From NCBI GenBank assembly GCA_015345905.1, contig JADDTR010000002.1, positions 558,001 to 622,000 of the forward strand: a stretch of 64,000 nt of DNA, written 5' to 3'. Positions 34,934 to 48,210 of the stretch are shown one piece after another. The first letter of the stretch is position 1, and every line of letters begins with the position of its first letter. The notes beneath the pieces are model-generated. The model was not told the origin of the DNA. It worked only from the letters and a program-made list of their open reading frames with translations, and made no database searches. Position numbers and translations under genes: made by a program. Source of the stretch: Aotearoamyces nothofagi. Taxonomy: Eukaryota > Ascomycota > Leotiomycetes > Leotiales > Tympanidaceae.

Positions 34934-37104
34934 ATGGCGCCGCCGTGTCCGACAAATAACAACCTCAACCTCCCCATGAATACTTGCTACTCTTCAGCAA
35001 GCTTCACGAGCTCGACATCAGACCTCGACTCGCCGACTCGTCCTTTGGCACTTTTGTACGCAGAATCCTTTGACCGACCAGATACCTGCCGAAGCCTACC
35101 CTCCAGACGCTCCCTACGTGCCACAGCAGGACGAGTTCGACATAAAAATATGGCAGATGTGATTGGAACAACGACGGAGGAAGAATTCGAGGCGCTGCCA
35201 ATTGCTGTCCGACGCAAGGTACGTGACCTTTCACTCTCTACATCAGAATATATAAATGTGGTTTGGGCGTGGCGTTGCGTGCCATGGCCGCCTTTGATGT
35301 CTGGGTAAAGGGCTGTATCATTGGGAGTGGCTGCCGATCCATTCTCAATTCTCGACTACTACCTACCTTGCCTTTCCTGGGCACTTCGTATGCCACTCCT
35401 AGATCAACGGCACGACGGCCAATGATGGCCGCAACCGGCGGTGTGCCTGTGTGAGCAATTGCTAGCAATGTTCACACCCGCACTCCGTGCTTCGTGCATA
35501 GACTATCATTTGCGCTTGAAATGCAGGTCCAGGTCCACGTCCACCAAGTGCTCGTACCTGCAGGCAATGCAACACGGGCTTGCTTCCAATTCAAGCACAT
35601 GCTCTTCTATTCAAGTTACTAACCTCTTATTGTGCAGTATTTCTCGACACTCGAGCGTTTGAGATTTGCCCAAAACTCGGGCTCCGTAACACTAAATGAG
35701 CTGGCTGTGCCGGTACAACGAAAGCGTTCGATCGCGGATCGGCGTGGTGTAAGGTCACCCCTCATCGAATCCTCGAGACACAACTCGATCACAAACAACT
35801 CTGGCCTGCGACCGAAAAAGACCAATTGGCCATCATCGTCCAACTCTGCTGCAGATGCATCGTGGTTCTTAACTCTGCCCGACAAGATCCGCAAGAACCA
35901 GCCCGCACGACAGGAGCAGGTTTTTAGGAGAAGCAGGTTCCGCGAAAGTATCATACTCGATGCAGCGGATGAGGCAATATATAAAGCAAGCCGTCGAGCC
36001 AGCCGCAATCTGTCACCTATAATCCACGTGGACGAAGCGTCTCCCAGAGGCAGCATGGACCCCACGTCAACTGGCCATATGGCAGCCCGGCCTACAAGCA
36101 TGACAAGAAAGATGATGGAGGAGTTTCACTGGATGGACGAAGACAATGATTTAGATTTACGATTGGTTCTGGATGACTACCATGCTAACCTTGACGGCGT
36201 CGTCCTTCCTTCATCTACTGGAAATAGACGACCGTCATTCCGGCGTAACATGTCAGTTACAAAGATTCCGTTTGGTCGAAGCCCAGTCACGTCGAGCCAT
36301 CCTGGCTCACCATTAGCTGGGACGGCACCCTCGGAAATACATACCCGGCAGAAGTCTCGCACGATGTCCCTGATTGCACCAAAATATGGAGGGAGCGATC
36401 CGGTCGCATCGATCGATCCACATGCAACCCATTATCAAGATCCAGAAGCTCGATTGAAGCTGCGAGTCTACCTTGCTTCCCCTCAAAAGTTCGATGAGGC
36501 TATTGAGTTCGGGTTTCCTTCAATGGAAGGGGTAACAGATACTGCAGACAAAGAGAATCGAATTCCGCGAATGGCCTCTCGAGATGGCGGATTGACCAAG
36601 TCACCCTTGGGCGATACATTTTTCAATGATGACACTGTCTCTATGCTCTCCGAAGACGATGCTTCAATAATCGACCCCGACTCGCCTCTGACGCCAATCG
36701 AGGGTACTTTCAAAACGCCGCCACACATACAAACTACATTCTCGACCAGAGGCACCGGGTCCTCACTGGACTTCCCTAGTTTAGGAGGCAGGAAGCCCAC
36801 TCTACATAAGCAAGCGGAGTCATATTCGCAATCTGCTGCTGGAGCTAGAGAAATGACACTGCGAATGACCCTTACACGGCCGGACCTGAGGGCTGATGAT
36901 TCTACTATATACGGCTGGCAGAACACAAGAATCAAGAGTCCTCTTAGGGAGGAGGCACTTGCCCTGGAACCAATTGCCGCTGAGAAGGGAGAGATGAGGG
37001 GGCCGTTTGGAGGACTAGATGGCTGGGGGCCTCCAGAAAAAGATAATGGCGTTGTAAAGAGACTTTGGAATCGAGTCAGGAGCTCACAAAGGAAGAGCTC
37101 GTAA
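34934..37104 (+). CDS. hypothetical, largely disordered protein with KEN motif
   Basis: Not a family I can name. Two exons (34934-35218, 35638-37104) give 583 aa. The 419-nt intron is by far the longest in the window, with a good branch/acceptor (TTACTAAC...TTGTGCAG). It joins LPIAVRRK to YFSTLERLRFAQ in phase 0. The protein is rich in Ser, Pro, Arg and Asp and probably unfolded. It contains a KEN box (TADKENRIP), many S/T-P sites (DSPLTPIEG, SPLREEA, GRSPVTSSHPGSP) and an acidic stretch FHWMDEDNDLDLRLVLDDYH. A cell-cycle-regulated phosphoprotein would fit, but that is inference. It has no membrane segment or signal peptide. Confidence 0.72.
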
Positions 37105-37811
37105 TTTTATGACTGGGATATTGTGTGGGTTGGACTCGTCAGGAATAGACCGATCCTGCTATTAGACCTTTCTTTGTTTTCGATACCACTTCTGCGTTTG
37201 GCCACCTTTTATATTGGGTGGGATTTTGGCATTTTTTGGGCATAGCGATTGTTTGTACACCCCTACGATACCATTTTCATTTTGTTAAGTTCGGTGAAAC
37301 GAATCGGTGATTCCTTATCAGATATTTCAAAGATAATATGAACCATTAATCATTATGATGAACCTTGAAAGGGAAGGTACTGTGCCAATGACCGTAGCAT
37401 ATGTCTTGATTCCATCGTTTCGTGCCCGAGATCGTGCATTGTTCACATATGTTTCCCTGATATTTTGGCATTATCAGCCTTTATACATCTATCGTAGTAC
37501 CCAAACTCTAGAAGTATCCAATCTACAGTACTAGTGAACGCCGGCCAAACGGACATTAACACATGTGACAAAGTCCGGATGTGGCGGTGCACGCGTCATA
37601 AAATAAGCGGGTGGCTCATGCATCAACAGGTCCAATAGCTTTCGTGTGCAGTATCGCCTTGCTACAGAAAGCCACGCAACCACGTTTCAATTCTCTCAAC
37701 CTCAATCATATCTTCTAATAAGGCACTTCACAAACTGCAGCTTTCATCAGCTTAGTTTGATGAATATTCGAGGATCTTCATGCAATCCCATACCCAGGCC
37801 GAATTGCAATC
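37105..37811. other. intergenic
   Basis: The 3' flank of the KEN-motif gene and the upstream region of VPS10. No structure seen. Confidence 0.5.
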
Positions 37812-40800
37812 ATGAGGATGAGACTCCTAACAGCCGCCATCGGCTGGAGGAGCTTCCTAGTAGCAACCCTCCTCTGCACCGGCGCATGTGCAAAACAGGA
37901 TGCGCCGCGGATTACATCGACAAAGTTCGAGCATGCGCCATCAGATCTGAACTATTTTGATGGTTCAGACATTGTTCTATTCCAAGACTACTATGACGAT
38001 ACTGTTTACCGATCTTCAGACGCCGGAGAGACATGGGCACTGGTCAAGGACATACCGGCGGGGAAGGCATGGACATTGGTCATGCATCCGTTTGATAATA
38101 AACGGGCATATGTGCTGACAAAGGAGTCGACCCATTTTCTGACGAGCGATCGAGGGGAGAGCTGGGAGGAATTCTTCACTGATAGTCAACCGGATATGTA
38201 TATGCCATATCCATTAAGCTTCAATGCGGGCGACCCCGACAGGATTATTCTCAATGGACAGGATTGCTCGGCGGGATTGTTCTGCGAGGAGCTGGTATGA
38301 CCGATTTTGCTTGCTGATTTATGATATATGCTAACTAATCCAGGCTTTCTATACTACTAATGGCTTCAGAGAGGACGCGAAATTCCTGCGATCGGATACT
38401 GCCGGGTGCTATTGGGCAAAGTCAACAGCCATTTTTACAACTGGGCAGGAAGATTTGGATGCGAACAGGATACTCTGCGTGACGAAAGGCAAATACTCGC
38501 CGTGGAAGAAGGATTATCGACTACTCATTTCGGACAATTTCTTTACTTCCAATGGCGAAGCTGTCCAAGAATTCGAGCCACAATTGGAACAAGGACGAAC
38601 AGTTACGGGTGTTGCTAATATGGCTGTGGTCAAGAAATATATCCTAGCGGCAGCTATTGCCGAGGGTACTGATGAGATGGCCTTGTACGTCTCAGACGAT
38701 ACTATCAAATGGCATCGTGCGATATTTCCACATGACCACAAGCTGGCGGAGGAAGCATATACCGTTCTGGAATCGACGAATTATAGCATCCAAATCGATG
38801 TCATGACAACTAGATCGATCAACCCCATGGGTGTCCTTCTCAGTAGTAATTCCAATGGCACATATTTCACCCGAAATATCGAGCATACGAATAGAAACGC
38901 TGTAGGAAATGTGGATTTCGAGAAAATGTCTGGAGTTCAGGGTATCGTTTTGGTCAACACTGTTGATAACTGGGAGGAAGTTGAGGAATCTATTTTCACC
39001 GCAAAGAAGATCAAGACTTACATCAGCTTTGACGATGGCCGAACATGGGAAAGCCTGACGGTGGATAAGGACACGCTCCATATTCATTCTGTCACAGAGG
39101 CGGCTAATTCTGGCCGTATTTTCTCAAGTCCTGCACCTGGACTTGTTATGGGAGTGGGAAACACTGGAGACTATCTGAAGAGTTATGAAGACGGCGACAC
39201 ATATGTTTCTGACGACGCTGGTGTGACGTGGTCAAAAGCATTAGACGGGCCCCATAAGTACGAGTTCGGAGACCAAGGATCTATACTCGTGGCCGTCAAG
39301 GAAGGCTTGGCCAGCACTATCAGCTATTCCCTTGACCATGGAAAGACATGGGCAGAAGTCGATCTTCCAGATAAAATCCAGCCGTATATGTTAACGACCA
39401 TATCTGATTCTTCGAGTCTAAAGTTTCTGCTCATTGGAGACTACGAGCCAGATAATGGTGGTGGCTGGTATACGGTATCTATCGACTTTGATGACATGCA
39501 TGAGCGCCAGTGCAAAGACAGTGATATGGAGAAGTGGTATGCTCGCGTGGATGCCGATGGCGAGCCGACCTGCTTGATGGGACACAAGCAATTCTACATG
39601 AGACGTAAAGCTGATGCCGATTGCTTCCTCAAACATGAATTCCATGAATCCCAAGTCCAATCGGACTCTTGCGAATGTAGAGACGCGGACTTCGAGTGTG
39701 ATTATAACTTTGTGAGGAGTTCTGATCGCAAGGAATGTAATTTGGCTGGCAGTCTTGTCGTCCCGGAGGGGGAGTGCAAAGCGTTTAGCGAGGACGAAGG
39801 AACATTTCAAGGATCTTCTGGATGGCGGTTGATTCCCGGAAACGACTGCATCCGGACTAATGGCAAACAGAAGGACGATCCGATTGAGAGAAAGTGCGTT
39901 GATACTGTTGGCTCGCCCTCTAGCGGAATGGTTCAACATACTCTATACAAAATCCACGGTAGCAGTATATTGGCCAAGCACTACCTAGAGCGCACCGAAG
40001 CAAGTACTGGCGATGACGAGACTGTTGTCCTCCAGACTGAGAAAGGTGTCTTTTTGTCCCACGACCATGGAAAGACTTGGGATGAAATTCTAAAAGATGT
40101 CTCTGTCAAGTACATCATTCCCCACACTTCATTCAACGACGTTATCTACTTTTTGACGACAAAGGACGAAGTTTACTACTCTATGGATCGAGGAAACAAC
40201 ATCCAGAAGTTCACTGCTAAGGTGCCGTCGGAAGCAGACCACAACCTTGCTTGGCCTATGAGCTTCCACCCCAAGCAGAAGGACTGGATCATATGGACTG
40301 GAAAGGTCTGCTCAACATCCGAAACAGATAGCTGCCATGCCGTTGCATCAATTTCTACCGATCGTGGGGATAACTGGAAGACTCTAGAACGTTATGTTCG
40401 AAAGTGCGAGTTTATATATGAGGCCGAAACTCAGAAACGCGAGGAGAAACTTATCTTTTGTGAAAAGAAGACAAGAGAGTCCACTTCGGATAATAACAAC
40501 CCATGGCAACTGGTTGCAAGTTCCGACTTTTTTGAGCAACAGACAACTCATTTTGAGGATATTGTTGATTTTGCAACAATGTCCGAGTTTATCGTGGTTG
40601 CGGCAAAGGATGACAAACAAGATTTAAAAGTTGATGCTAGTATTGACGGTAACACATTCGCCGAGGCGCTCTTCCCAAGCAACTTCCGAGTTCCACACCA
40701 GCGTGCGTACACTGTTCTGGATAGCTCCACTCACGCCATATTCTTGCACGTAACAGTCGAGACTTATGCAATGGCCGAATTTGGGACCATCATCAAGAGT

Positions 40801-42406
40801 AACTCAAACGGTACATCTTACGTGGTCAGCTTGAATGGTGTCAACCGTGATAGAGTTGGTTACGTTGACTTTGAGAAGATGACTGGGGTCGAAGGAGTAG
40901 CAGTGGTCAATGTTGTGGCAAACTATGAGACCGCTGCCAAAGACCACTCTAAAATGTTAAAAACCAAGATTACGCATAACGATGGAGCTGAATGGTCCCT
41001 TCTTAACCCACCTACCAAAGATGTAGATGGCAAGGATTTCAGCTGCAAGGGATCCATTGAAAAGTGTTCACTTCATATCCACGGTTATACTGAGCGTATG
41101 GATAAATCACATACGTATTCCTCTCCTTCAGCGGTTGGGCTTATGCTTGGTGTTGGAAATGTTGGCGAGTACCTCGGAAGTTTCAAGGAGGGCAATACCT
41201 TCATTACAACGGATGCGGGCATAACATGGAAAGAGGCGAAGAAAGGCTCATACATGTGGGAATTCGGTGACCAGGGCTCTGTAATTGTTCTCGTCAATGA
41301 CCGTGTAGAGACCAACGTCGTATATTATTCTCGCGATGAGGGCGACACCTGGACAGAATACGAGTTCTCTACGGAGAAAGTAAACGTCTTAGATATGTCA
41401 ACGTTACCAAGCGACAATTCCAGGAACTTCCTACTCTGGATCGAGGGATCTGATGGCCTGGCCACTATCAACCTAGACTTTACTGGGTTGACAGCTAGGC
41501 AATGCACTCTGGATGAGTCTACTGACGAAAACGACGACTACTATCTCTGGTCTCCAAAGCATCCAATGCAAACCAATGACTGCCTCTTTGGACATGTTTC
41601 ACAGTATCACCGGAAGAAGGCGGCTGCGGATTGTTACAATGGACGCAAGATCCAACACTTGCATAATATTAAGAATAACTGCGAATGCTCCAGACGGGAT
41701 TTTGAATGGTAAGTCTCCCAAGTCTTGTTCCTCCACACCACAACTAACGTCAGTTAGCGATTACAACTACGAGAATCTTATCGACGGAAATTGTAAACCT
41801 GTACCCGGTCTCAAACCTGCAGATCACTCCCAGATCTGCCGTGATGACCCTTCTGTCATCGAATACTTCGAACCGACAGGGTACCGCCGTATTCCACTTT
41901 CGACCTGCGAAGGGGGTAAGGAAATGGAGTACATTGGCACAAGCCATCCATGCCCAGGCAAAGAAGAAGAGTACCGGAAAAAGAGGGGTATAAGCGGTGT
42001 TGCCCTCTTCTTCGCTATCATCATTCCTATTGGTATTGCAGCAGCGGTAGGTTACTGGGTATGGAGAAACTGGGAGGGCCAGTTTGGCGCGATCAGGTTG
42101 GGCGAACATTGTAAGTTGTCACTCCACTTTTTCTCATATAGTCCACTAACTGGCCGGCTAGCAACATTTGATGACCAGGCGTTCTATGTTAAGTACCCTG
42201 TCATAATCGTCTCTGGCATCGTAGCTGTTGGCCTAGCGCTGCCAGACTTGGTCTCAAGTCTATGGAATGCAGCGAGTAAAGTATTCAGTAGGGGCAGGAA
42301 CGCTAGATTTACTACGCGTGGAAGCTTTGCCAGAGATACGGACTATACGGCCGTCGATGATGATGAGGGCGAGCTGTTAGGGGACGATAGCGACGAGGAA
42401 GTCTGA
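37812..42406 (+). CDS. vps10: vacuolar protein sorting receptor Vps10 (sortilin)
   Basis: Type I membrane receptor that carries soluble hydrolases from the late Golgi to the prevacuolar compartment. Four exons (37812-38294, 38344-41708, 41758-42110, 42162-42406) give 1481 aa, normal for fungal Vps10. There is a signal peptide (RLLTAAIGWRSFLVATLLC). Two Vps10 domains are built from Asp-box repeats such as SSDAGETW, SDDAGVTW, SLDHGKTW and TTDAGITW, each closed by a Cys-rich 10CC module (NCECSRRDFE type). Two hydrophobic segments follow (GVALFFAIIIPIGIAAAVGY and YPVIIVSGIVAVGLALPDL), then an acidic tail ending GDDSDEEV. The last intron (51 nt) is in frame without a stop, so its retention would add 17 residues. 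Confidence 0.95.
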
Positions 42407-43011
42407 TCCCACGATTGTATGCTGTATGAGGGAAGAAAGCTAGGCGTAGCTATTTAGGGGTTTATAATTGTATGATCTACGGACTGGTAGGAGCTGAATC
42501 ATCAGCGTGTACAACTTAATCAATGCACATTGATGACCATGGATGCATTATTTGATAGCCTATGACTGTTTGAGACGCAATGTTATACCTTAGCTAGGTT
42601 AGAACTAGCAAAAAATCAAGTGCAGAGGTAGATAGCAACTCATTGGGAACGTCTTGAAGAGAGGGGGGCATCTCTTGTTGATATTGTATTTATATCTATC
42701 CACATCTGAAGATCTAGATCTCCTAATAGAATAGAATAGCCAACGAAACGTGCAAAACGAGTTTAAGAATCGATAGTTAGAGACCCGATTCGCTAGCTGT
42801 CCTTTTCTCTGGGTACGAAGGAAGTATGTATCTCCTAAACGCATTTCCGAACCAACAAAACTCGCACGAAATGCTAACTATTGCACGTGCCTGCTGGGCT
42901 TGGGTATTTTATTGATGGGCCGGCTGTAAAGACATCGCGAATGTGGACAGACTTCGGATTCGAACCCGGTTCTTGGCCCGAGACGGTGAAAGGCTCCGCG
43001 GGCTGGCATTA
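42407..43011. other. intergenic between convergent genes
   Basis: The 3' flanks of VPS10 and the cytidine deaminase gene. A B-box-like word near 42955-42970 (minus strand) is not part of a tRNA (see rejected items). Confidence 0.5.
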
Positions 43012-43688
43012 TCAGCTTCGGCGCCCGAACGGCAGTGCCTCTGGAGGCGGAAGGGCTTCGGGGCCAAAAGAGAACGGAAGCAGCTGGTTGAAGGGGTTAG
43101 TGTTGTTGCGCAGTGGTGCAGCCCCAGCACTCCTAGGGTGGTTGACATGCCTGGCTTAGTCTCATGACCATGAACCTCCCATCGACGTCGAACATGAAGA
43201 TTGGCAAGTCGGGCTCGCAGAACTCGCGTATGCTGTTGTCGCACGGTATCAGCAATCCGCTGCACGCCTCAACATTCACCAATCCCGGCTGTGTTATGGG
43301 CGGAGGGCACGCACAATTGCCTGCACATGCCGCATGGGCTTGCCGGAGGGGTGATATCAGTCGCAACAGCCAGTGCCTTGAAGGCGCCTTTCTGATAGCC
43401 GCCTTCCATGTCCGTGACGGCCTTGCCAAAGGCGACCCGTTCCGCACACGTCCCCACGGGGTAGCTCGCATTCTCGACATTGGCACCGCTGATATACCGC
43501 CCGTCGTTTGTGAGAATGGTGGCCCCGACACGGAACCGGCTGTACGGACAGTACGCCGTTGCCTTTGCGGCCGCGGAGTTCGCAGACAGTGCGGCGAGCT
43601 GTAGCACGTCTATGTTGTAGGTCTCGCACACCGAGACGGCGTCTGGTGACGAGAGGGAGGAATAGAGAGGGGGGCTCGGCGCTGCCAT
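43012..43688 (-). CDS. cdd1: cytidine deaminase
   Basis: Hydrolyses cytidine/deoxycytidine to uridine for pyrimidine salvage. Three exons (43688-43315, 43232-43151, 43083-43012) give 175 aa, close to the usual homotetrameric enzyme length. Zinc ligands and catalytic Glu are present: GTCAERVAF (Cys81, Glu83) and SPCGMCRQF (Cys119, Cys122). The first junction gives CRQFIREFCEPDLPIF. The second intron is GC-AG (CAG|GCATGT...CAACCAG). It is accepted because it appends LLPFSFGPEALPPPE, the conserved C-terminal helix; reading through would end the protein at RLSQACQPP. Confidence 0.9.
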
Positions 43689-44303
43689 CGTGGAGGAGGT
43701 GCGAGAGGTGGAGGCTCGAGATGCGGTCTGGTCGTTTATATAAGAGCGATTGTGCTTGCTCTGATCTGATCTGGTTATCTCGGCGGAATGCTCCGTCGTC
43801 CGGCTGAGAACTCGTCAGCAAAATTGCGATAAGCACGGGAATGAGAGAATTAAAGAGAAGATAGGTCCGTAAAAAGATATCTTCTCAAAGGAGATGCTAG
43901 TAATGATTCTTGGATTACCTCTTTGTGAGTGCGTCACCTTTATAAATCTAGGAAGCTCCCCTTTCCGCCTGGAGACTTACTGCTGAGTCGAGCGCGTCAG
44001 GGAAATGACAAGGCTCGATAGTAGCCTCGTCGGAACTCAAAGCCCCAGAAACAGCTCGCTAAACGGCAATTGCTGCCGCGCAACGGGGCCGACAAAGACG
44101 ACAACGGATAGCTAGAGCTGCCGCAAGTAGTTGTCAATAGACTTGACTGACATCTATAGCAACTCAATTAAAGACGCATCTCAATACCAACACTAAAGCA
44201 CCCGAAATATGATCCGGCGGAAGTGAGACGTCTTACGAGAAGCTTTATGCGCTGAAACGCATCAACCATAAACCTACCTCCTCACGAGTCGTACAAAGCG
44301 GAA
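43689..44303. other. divergent promoter region
   Basis: 0.6-kb space between the divergent cytidine deaminase and DPP IV genes. No repeat or clear motif. Confidence 0.5.
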
Positions 44304-47115
44304 ATGGCATCACACGAGGAAGAGGGAGCACGACTCCTACGCAATCAGGAGGAGGATTCGCCGAGACCGTCTGTTGAATCGTCCTCCTCCGTATCGACAA
44401 CGAGTCTGGTACTCGAGCGTATCAGCGACCGACTTGCTGAGAAGAGTCACGAAAAGAGTCGAGGCAGCATCAACACACATAAAGGGAATGATACACGAGG
44501 CTATGCAAACGACGCAGATATTCCATCGCCCCTAGTAGGCGGTGAAGCAAAGGATGGACTGGACCTCGAAAATGGCCCGTTCATTGGCGGCAACATGAAG
44601 GCGACCAAATCGTTTAAGAGAACCATTTGGATCGTGGCCGGCGGATTTGTTGGAATCTGGGTCCTTGCCTTTTTGATGTTTCTTGGTCAAAAGGCGTATC
44701 TCCATGCTGACTTACCTCATGACCCTTCCGCGACTACCACAAAGGGGAATGGCAGGAAGGTGACGCTTGACCAAGTGATGCGAGGCGAATGGCGGGCCCA
44801 GAGACATGGCATCAGCTGGATTGAGGGCGCAGATGGCGAGGATGGCCTCCTCCTCGAACACAACTCAATCGGCAAAGATTATCTTGTTGTCGAGGATGTT
44901 CGAGGCCAGAATGCGAGCGAGTCCGGTACTTTGAAGAGCACGACCCTGATGAAATATAGGGAATTTGTGTTTGATGGGCAAAGAATATACCCCAGCCAAG
45001 TGTGGCCAAGTAAGGATCTGAAAAAGGTACTTATCGCGACCGATGTTCAGTCTAATTGGAGACACTCCTTCTACGCACAGTACTGGATCTTCGATGTTGC
45101 TAGCCAATCTGGACAGCCCTTGGACCCCGATAACCTCGATGGAAGGGTGCAGCTGGCAAGCTGGAGCCCTCAAAGCGATGCGGTTGTATTCACGCGAGAT
45201 AATAATCTGTTTCTGAGAAAGCTTTCCTCCCCGACCGTCACTCAGATTACAACGGATGGAGGTACAGAGCTCTTCTACGGTGTACCGGACTGGGTCTATG
45301 AAGAGGAAGTCTTCGGAACGAATAGCGCCACGTGGTGGGCTGAGGACGGCAAATACGTTGCATTCCTGAGAACCGATGAGTCCGTGGTGCCGGAGTATCC
45401 TATCCAATATTTCGTGTCAAGACCAAGCGGAAAGAAGCCACTTGAGGGGGAGGAAAACTATCCAGAAGTCAGGGAGATCAAGTACCCCAAGGCTGGAGCA
45501 CCAAATCCTACCGTTACTTTACAATTCTATGATGTCCAGAAAGGCGACGTCTTCGAGGTTAAGACCTCGGACGAATTCGCGGACGAGGACAGGCTCATTA
45601 CTGAGGTTGTCTGGGCCGGCTCAACGGGAAAAGCACTCGTTCGCGAGACGAATAGAGAAAGCGACATTCTCCGAGTTGTCCTCATCGATGTCTTGACCCG
45701 AAGCGGAAAGACTGTACGTACCGACAATGTTGCGGAACTTGATGGAGGTTGGTTTGAGGTTTCTCAGAATACTAGATATCTCCCTGCAGACCCCTCAAGC
45801 GGGAGGCCACAGGATGGTTACATCGACACTATCATCCACGAGAACTATGATCATTTAGCCTACTTTACACCCTTGAATAACTCTACTCCTATTCTACTCA
45901 CATCTGGTAAATGGGAAGTGGTTTCAGCTCCGTCGGCGGTTGATCTAAAAAATAACCTCATTTACTTTGTTGCCACCAAGGAATCACCAATTCAACGACA
46001 TATTTACAGCGTCAAGCTGGATGGGTCCGACCTGAAGCCTTTGACTGATACCTCGACAGAGGGATATTATGGAGCCTCATTCTCTAGTGGCGCAGCCTAT
46101 GCCCTTCTCAATTATGAGGGGCCAAGTATACCCTGGCAGAAGGTCATTAGTACTCCTAGTAATAGCGACGAATATGAGAACATCATCGAAGAAAACCAAG
46201 GGCTTGCTGATTTGGCAAAGAAGCATGAGCTCCCTATCGAGATATATTCCACGGTAACTGTCGACGGTTATGAGCTACAGGTCGTCGAGCGTCGACCACC
46301 CCATTTCAGTGAAAAGAAGAAGTACCCAGTCCTGTTTTATCTTTATGGTGGCCCTGGTTCTCAGACAGTCAACAAGCAATTCACTGTGGACTTCCAAGCC
46401 TACATTGCTGCGAATCTTGGATACGTCGTGGTGACGGTAGATGGCCGTGGGACAGGCTATATCGGCCGTGAAGCACGCTGTATCGTCCGTGGCAACGTCG
46501 GCTACTACGAAGCTCATGATCAGATTGAGACGGCAAAGATGTGGGCCAAGAAGAAGTATGTAGACGACTCGAGACTCGCGATCTGGGGCTGGTCGTATGG
46601 CGGGTTCATGACTCTCAAGACGCTGGAGCAAGATGCTGGAGAAACCTTTTCATACGGCATGGCAGTGGCACCTGTCACTGACTGGCGTTTCTACGACTCG
46701 ATCTACACGGAGAGATACATGCACACCCCCCAAGACAACCCCGGCGGTTATGAAAACTCGAGCATCAGCGACATGGCAGCACTACAAAAGAATGTGCGGT
46801 TCCTATTAATGCACGGCGTGGCCGACGACAATGTGCATATGCAGAACTCGTTGACATTGCTGGATAAGCTGGATCTTGCGGGGGTGGAAAACTACGACGT
46901 CCATGTGTTTCCCGACAGTGATCATGGGATTTATTTCCACAACGCTAACAAGATCGTTTACGACAGTGAGCCTTTCCTCTCCGAGATTGCATCTGGGGCT
47001 AACATGTGATTTAGAACTCAACAACTGGCTCATCAACGCGTTCAATGGCGAGTGGCTGAGAACGGCCAACGCAGAACCCATCCAGGTCGATACGGCAACG
47101 GATAAGAAGATGTAG
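44304..47115 (+). CDS. dapB: dipeptidyl aminopeptidase, DPP IV/Ste13-Dap2 type
   Basis: Type II membrane serine peptidase (S9B) of the vacuole or late Golgi that removes X-Pro/X-Ala dipeptides from N-termini. Two exons (44304-46965, 47015-47115) give 920 aa. A cytosolic tail of about 100 residues precedes the signal anchor [19 protein letters not shown]. The beta-propeller follows, then the alpha/beta-hydrolase domain with nucleophile Ser764 in [10 protein letters not shown], Asp in [13 protein letters not shown] and His in [13 protein letters not shown]. The late 49-nt intron restores the ending [17 protein letters not shown]; unspliced mRNA would stop at GANM. The double Glu of the DPP motif is visible in DWVYEEEVF. 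Confidence 0.95.
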
Positions 47116-48210
47116 AGAGAGACATGGCGTGAGAGGTGCACGGCGCATTTTGGAGTTGAGGCGTGCTTGCCGAGCATTATTTGTATTATGAAACGAGAGC
47201 TGGATTCACCTGCGGACTGCTGCTGTATGTCGAATACAGATACCAAGACTCGAGTAGCGGATTCTAGGGTTATGGAGGACGGCTGAAGGGGGTGTGAAGT
47301 GTAGGGTGTGAATCTAAGATTTCTAAGATAGCCTGATAGGCAAGGGTAGCCATCAAGGGAAGGGTAAGCGAGAGGTTCCCGTGACGTCGGACGTCGGACG
47401 TCGATTTACAGAGAGGCATCAGACGTTGTAACGATATATACGATATCGTAGACAGACACCAGAACTCGAGAACCCAAGATTACTACTACCCATCCCCATC
47501 CCCCGGAACCATCTCTCCTAGATCTCCATACCGTGCTGTCGCATACTCTCAAATCGAGAAGCCCCTCATCAACCCCCCATCTCCACTTTATCCGTCATAT
47601 ATACTACCTAGCACGCCATTCGCCTGCTATCTGTTGCTATTCCCGCATCCTCGCATCTCTAGGAAGTGCATGCGGTGCCTGGGTGTCTAGCAGATAGAGA
47701 GCAGACGGGCGATCACGGGAGTTTGGTTTGCCTGAGATGCACGGGATGCATGGATTGACAGTGGGCCTGCGCCTGTAACGGATGAGGAATGCGAGATGCT
47801 GGGGTCGAGATGATGTGATAGCTGCCGCCCATGGATGGTACTGTAGGTACCGCGGCCCGTATTCGACTCGGGCATCCATCGCCATCTCCACCTCCACCTC
47901 CATGTCCCCATCTCCACCCTCCACCGGCATTCCGTGACCATCGGCGGATATCGGTAGATAGGCGGCATCTGGAGCACTCCATGCTCCAGAACGCAATCTT
48001 CCCGCAATCTGACACCATCAGACATGTCGGCTTAGCAATTGGCCTTCGAGCCTTGGATGTAAATGCCCTCACACTTCTCTACAGACCCTCTTTCTCGCGA
48101 GCTCGTTTTTCCGTTCTGAAGTCTGAAACTTGACCTTGGCCGCCTGCTTTGTTGGCCACTTGCCTGTTTTTATATCAAGAAAATCATCTTGTATATCTAT
48201 AAGTATAGCA
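47116..48210. other. intergenic
   Basis: 1.1-kb space before the dioxygenase gene. It contains the triple ACGTC repeat listed separately and a pyrimidine-rich stretch (about 47885-47930). Open frames on both strands near 47640-48070 derive from it. Confidence 0.5.
47382..47402. repeat. 7-bp tandem repeat with CRE-like half sites
   Basis: GACGTCG three times in a row, preceded by GT, so the first copy reads TGACGTC, a match to the ATF/CREB site. Distance to the dioxygenase start is about 0.8 kb. Confidence 0.85.

Noticed and set aside
42940-43000. tRNA-like B box (GGTTCGAATCC, minus strand)
   Set aside because: The flanking bases do not form a T stem or acceptor stem and no A box lies at the right distance upstream; the stretch also overlaps the 3' end region of the cytidine deaminase gene.
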